From Ottelia alismoides (taxonomy: Eukaryota; Streptophyta; Magnoliopsida; Alismatales; Hydrocharitaceae), in assembly GCA_037367405.1 (NCBI GenBank), contig JAZKJV010011613.1, positions 682,001-746,000 on the forward strand: a stretch of DNA of 64,000 nucleotides, read 5' to 3'. The translations under genes were made by a program, and so were the position numbers. Under the pieces are notes generated by a model that saw only the letters and a list, made by a program, of their open reading frames with translations, ran no database searches and was not told the DNA's origin. Below, piece after piece: positions 60,401 through 64,000 of the stretch; position 1 is the first letter of the stretch, and each line of letters begins with the position of its first letter.

Positions 60401-61272
60401 TTTTTATTTTATTTTCCTGAAATGTTTTGTATATTAAATAAAATAAAAGTCTTGAATATATAGGTATTTGTATAGTTCTTATACCTATGTATTATATATA
60501 AATATTTTTATTTTATGTTTTATTTAGGTTTCTATTCTGATTTTAATGTACATAATTATTATAAGTAATATTTACAAAATTAAAAAATATAAAATACAAA
60601 AATAATGAATAAATAATAAATTGAATATTTTAATCTGTGCAATTGTACAATGTGGGTCCAAAACTCAACTTTCAACCTGCAGCTCCACCAAATGCGAAAC
60701 CATCACCATTAAATAGCTTATTTTATACTATATACAATTAAGGTGAGTTTGCTGCATTTGGAGTTTTTATTTGTGAGATACGGGTCTGGGAAGTTGGGAT
60801 TCTGGATTTTTATTCAGACCATAACTTTTTATCTATACATTATTTTTGAGTGAAATCAATTTTATATTTTTATTTATTTAATTATCTACAACTTTCATGT
60901 ACAAAGTTTCTTTATTTGAAGTATAAAAAGTGGAACCAAAAATAGGTTCCAAAATGAATAAAGAATGGATAAAATAAAAAGGATTTTTATTGTATTCTAG
61001 CCATTATCTCCCCCTACTTTATTCCTTGTCGACCTAGTCATCGAGATGCCTAGGTCTCGGGGTTTCGGGTCATAAAATATTTACAATATTTTATTCTTTT
61101 TTCTTTTCTTTTCTTTATTTGATAATTTTGGCTTTAAAAATCACATTTTATATAGTATTTACCCCATGATGCATGAATGCTAAAATACCTATATTAAGCC
61201 TATTTACACGCATTTACTAGGGTTTTTAAGGCCAAAATGATAGAATAAAGATGATGAAACGTAGATTCATCT
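57459..61272 (-). repeat. G2 3' LTR (3814 bp)
   Basis: Minus-strand start at 61272 reads AGATGAATCT, one step from the G1 start TGATGAATCC; the end at 57459 reads ...TTTTTCA. Length agrees with the G1 LTR. The GC-rich block is at 58980-60130, with overlapping frames on both strands that are composition artefacts. AT-rich tracts lie at 57720-58400 and 60130-60640. Confidence 0.88.
60104..60131. promoter_or_regulatory. G-box palindrome in G2 LTR
   Basis: Perfect 28 bp palindrome with core GGTCCACGTGGACC, 1141 bp from the LTR start, within a few bases of the G1 position. Arms differ from G1 at one paired position (A/T to G/C), so pairing is kept. Confidence 0.6.
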
Positions 61273-61287
61273 TCCCCCTATACTTGC
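61273..61287 (-). other. G2 polypurine tract
   Basis: Minus strand GGCAAGTATAGGGGGA, next to the LTR start. Matches G1. Confidence 0.9.
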
Positions 61288-63059
61288 CTTTGCTAGTCCC
61301 TAGCAAACACTTATGCAATAAGTGCAGAAAAGAAAAACGAAGAAAAGAAAAAGAAGAAAAATGGATTAATTTTGATTATCAAACTTGTCTTCACAAAATC
61401 AAAGTTTGGAGCTCAAGTCGGACACTTGGAATTTTAGTGCAGGCGGAACCTTAATGAGAACCGAATTTGAAATCCAACAGTCCTTGAGAATCCCAAAACT
61501 CTGCCCAAGTCTCCTCAATAGCCAGGTCAGAAATATCTCAATTCATACGCAAACCCTTACGATTATGAATCTGACTCGTACAGTGTAAGTGATAGTGGCT
61601 CTCCCCAACTAGAATGACCAAGAGACTGACTTCTCCAGAATGACAACCCAATGATTCCCCAATCCAACAACTCCATCCTCGAGGAGCGGGGTATTCCCTT
61701 CTAAGTTCAAGTGGCAACCAACTCAAGAGGAGGGGGTGAAGAGAAGAATGGACGGTAGCCAGTGTAGCTACCTATCCTAGGATGCAAGACCAGTGTAGTC
61801 AAGTCATCCAGCTGCAGGCTTACATATTTGACTTTGGAACTCAAGTTTGCTTATTGGCTTTACAATATTTGTACATACTTTGCAGGCATTTTATTTTTGT
61901 ACAGGCCTGACCATTTTTTTTTGAAATACTATTCACAACAGCATTTACATATGGAGTTTTTCATCTTGAGCCAGTAGACTATCCCTCTTTTGAAGCTTTA
62001 TTGCAACCCACAGTCTCCTGTCTTTAGACTTCCTCATCACTGGACGGGTTGAGGTGCACTTCCCTCCCTAGAGGAGGACAAATGTTTCCACTTGTGTGCG
62101 TCTCATACCGGCAAATCCAATCCCCTCACCACTCCAACTGGGTTGAGCCATGTGAAAGGTGCAGGTGTCCAAGTTAGGTCATTATCAACAAGGGTCATGC
62201 GTGTGCTCCGAAATACTCTACTTAGGCAGTCAAGAATCCATTGAACCAAGTCTCGTGATCCTCAAAGAATTAAGTCAACTTAGACCTGAAGTACCTCAAA
62301 CCCAGTTCCTATAAGGTTCCTGTTATTAGGTATATTTTAAGGTCCAATCGAGCTCCAATCTTCGGATTCTACTTAGACTCGTTCAACTATCAAACTCAAT
62401 CCGAAAAATGCTCATGCTATGCAAATGCAATGCAGAATGTAGAAAATATTTTTGTAATGCAATTTTTCAAGATTTTGAACTTTTTATGATTTTTTTGAAA
62501 AGATGATGCTGATGCATATGCATTTTTTTGTATTTTTCAAAGAGATTTTTCAAATGTGTTTTTTATTTTTAATTTTGCAAATGCTTTTGGGAATTTTGAA
62601 AACAAAAAGATTTTGGCTAAAAACTAGGGTAAAAATATTTACACGGGAGTGCTTCTTATATATACAAGAAGTGGATTTTAAGAATTTACTAGGGTAAGTG
62701 ATCAATTTTATAAATATATATAGTGGATTTTTGTTGTGATGTATATACTCCTCAAACTTATTTGACACAGGTTTTTCAAACAATTTTGAAAACTATAGTC
62801 CCAAATATTTTTTACAAACATTTACAAACATGTACACACATTTTAAAATCATTTTGCAAAGGTTTTCAAAACAGTATATATAGATTTTTCAAATATTTTT
62901 GCAACCATTTTTCAAACCATTTGCAAATCATTTTTCAAACCTTTTTATTTCACACAAAGAAAATAAATTTTACAAACCACACATTTTTACAAAGGTTGAA
63001 AACATGTAACAAAATATTTTCAAAATAGTTTTCAATAAATGTTCACAAAGATCTTCAAA
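61288..63059 (-). other. G2 3' noncoding region
   Basis: About 61290-62440 matches the inverted 49060-50170 block of G1 at high similarity; 62450-63059 matches the TTTGAAAA-rich tract. Frames here (for example 61251-61588 plus, 62503-63028 plus) are antisense to the element and not supported. Confidence 0.82.
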
Positions 63060-64000
63060 CTATTTTTCAAACATGTAACAAAATATTTGCACGAGACTAG
63101 TCTTTGGAATTTCATGGTGGGGGCACTTCTCCTGGAGGTCCTTGAATCTCTCCCACGCTTCATGGATAGTCTCGTGGGGATGCTGGAAGAAACTGGATAT
63201 ACAGGCACGCATCTGATTTAATCGCCCGAGAGGACAGAATTTATGGAGAAATGCAGACTTCAGCTCCTCCCACGTCGTGACAACCTTCCCAAGATGGTAG
63301 ACCCAATATAGGGCCTTGTCTTGAAGGCTGAAGGGAAAGGCGGTCATCTTGACTACCCCTAGAGGAATACCAGGGTAGTGAGCAGTGGCACAAATGCGGC
63401 CGAACTTCTTGAGAAAGATATATGGTTCCTCAGTGGTATTCCCGTGGAATGTAGGAAGTAGGGACAGGAATTGTGGCTTCAGCTCGAAGTGGGCATGCAT
63501 ACGTGGAACCTGAATCCACTCAGTGATGCGACCTGCCCCTAGGTTGTATGTTTCCTTTAGTGCATCAAATTCAGGTCCTCCCACTGAGAACTCATCTCTG
63601 ACTTCTTGAAAATTAGGATCTTGGTTTGGATCATCCTCCCTGCGGTCATCTCTTGCATCGGCCCTCCTCCTCAGATCGTTCAACATATCTTGGAAGGCGG
63701 TCTGGGCCAAGGATTGATTAGTCAACTGTTGCTGGACGGCTTGAATGGAAGCCAGCAGCTGACTGTTAACCTCGTTCTGCGTGTTGTACTGCCCTTCTCC
63801 CGGATTGACTTCATGTTCATGTTGGGGTTGTGGTCCCTTTCCTCTTCCACCTGCCATCTCAGACTGAACTTGAATTGCTGGCTCGTGATCGGGTGGAAAA
63901 TATGCATGACGGAGTAAACCCTGATCAGTATCTTCTTGAGCACCCGCTGTTGAGATGAATATGGGATTAAGGTCAATCCTAGAATGTCGTGAACGGAGCA
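63060..64000 (-). CDS. G2 truncated gag, open frame, start outside window
   Basis: The frame is open from the window edge to a TAG at 63060-63062, at least 312 codons. A Met at 63857 (MAGGRGKGPQPQ) is internal or an alternative start: the 47 codons upstream stay open and include IFISTAGAQ, like the G1 gag N-terminus. The gag core is well kept: RMHAHFELKPQFLSLLPTFH, EEPYIFLKKFGRICA, VKMTAFPFSLQDKALYWVYH, TTWEELKSAFLHKFCPLG, HEAWERFKDLQEKCPHHEIP. It ends abruptly after KTSLVQ with eight codons (IFCYMFEK) read from the 3' noncoding region, so the C-terminal third of the G1-type gag is missing. No stop or frameshift in the seen part, unlike G1. Whether it is expressed is unknown. Confidence 0.88.
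   Translation of the reverse strand, partial: LRSRHSRIDLNPIFISTAGAQEDTDQGLLRHAYFPPDHEPAIQVQSEMAGGRGKGPQPQHEHEVNPGEGQYNTQNEVNSQLLASIQAVQQQLTNQSLAQTAFQDMLNDLRRRADARDDRREDDPNQDPNFQEVRDEFSVGGPEFDALKETYNLGAGRITEWIQVPRMHAHFELKPQFLSLLPTFHGNTTEEPYIFLKKFGRICATAHYPGIPLGVVKMTAFPFSLQDKALYWVYHLGKVVTTWEELKSAFLHKFCPLGRLNQMRACISSFFQHPHETIHEAWERFKDLQEKCPHHEIPKTSLVQIFCYMFEK

Larger units (their letters stand above)
57459..64000 (-). mobile_element. G2: gag-only gypsy element, 5' end outside window
   Basis: Runs right to left: gag from beyond 64000 to 63060, 3' noncoding region 63059-61288, PPT 61287-61273, 3' LTR 61272-57459. RT, RNase H, integrase and the hairpin modules are absent: gag is fused to the TTTGAAAA-rich tract that in G1 begins about 700 bp after pol. 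Such gag-only LTR elements (TR-GAG type) are known in plants. The 5' LTR should lie to the right of the window. Confidence 0.88.

Noticed and set aside
63722..63976. 84-codon frame overlapping G2 gag
   Set aside because: It is an off-frame shadow of the gag coding sequence.

Overview
This window is plant nuclear DNA made almost entirely of transposable elements. Evidence for a flowering-plant host: Ty3/gypsy gag-pol of the Athila/Tat branch with a tRNA-Asp-type primer site, Ty1/copia LTRs with a tRNA-iMet primer site, hAT, MULE, CACTA and SINE-like pieces, very AT-rich LTRs, and no convincing intact host gene. The species cannot be named from the sequence. No rRNA, tRNA gene or CRISPR array was seen.

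Layout. (1) 1-9220: most of a degenerate copia element on the minus strand (3' LTR cut by the window start, internal region with decayed RT, tRNA-Met PBS, complete 2.65 kb 5' LTR). It sits inside the gag gene of an older gypsy element whose gag start, PBS and LTR follow at 9221-12584, also on the minus strand. (2) 12585-13925: a plus-strand gypsy LTR fragment carrying a 392 bp MULE-type foldback MITE with 9 bp TSDs. (3) 13926-22611: low-copy-looking DNA with CACTA-like ends, a 3.76 kb solo gypsy LTR (TSD CGTAA), a SINE-like piece and a 973 bp hAT element (TSD ATTATTAG). (4) 22612-25461: a second copia LTR meeting an inverted copy of the same LTR, giving an inverted repeat. (5) 25786-33907: a complete non-autonomous LTR element (TSD AGCAT) with no gag or pol. 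(6) 35312-54010: a complete 18.7 kb Athila-like element, here called G1 (TSD CATAT), with decayed gag-pol, inserted in an older LTR of the same broad family. (7) 54849-57458: a third copia LTR with PBS and leader. (8) 57459-64000: the 3' part of a minus-strand gypsy element, here called G2, in which an open gag frame is joined directly to the 3' noncoding region, so pol is deleted.

How the parts relate. G1 supplies the full plan: LTR, tRNA-Asp PBS, about 1.8 kb leader, gag-PR-RT-RNase H-IN, a run of hairpin-plus-purine modules, a TTTGAAAA-rich tract, a conserved 3' block, PPT and LTR. The element at 25786-33907 keeps the leader, the hairpin modules and the 3' block but has lost all coding sequence. 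G2 keeps gag and the 3' block but has lost pol and the hairpin modules. They look like two separate deletion routes to non-autonomy within one lineage. Points most worth a second look are the repeated hairpin-plus-PPT modules, the gag-only G2 element, the PBS-less element with a tandem U5 duplication, the GATC hairpin series in its LTRs, and the conserved G-box palindrome in the G1/G2 LTRs. Boundaries marked by TSDs are firm; boundaries of degenerate fragments are approximate, by eye.
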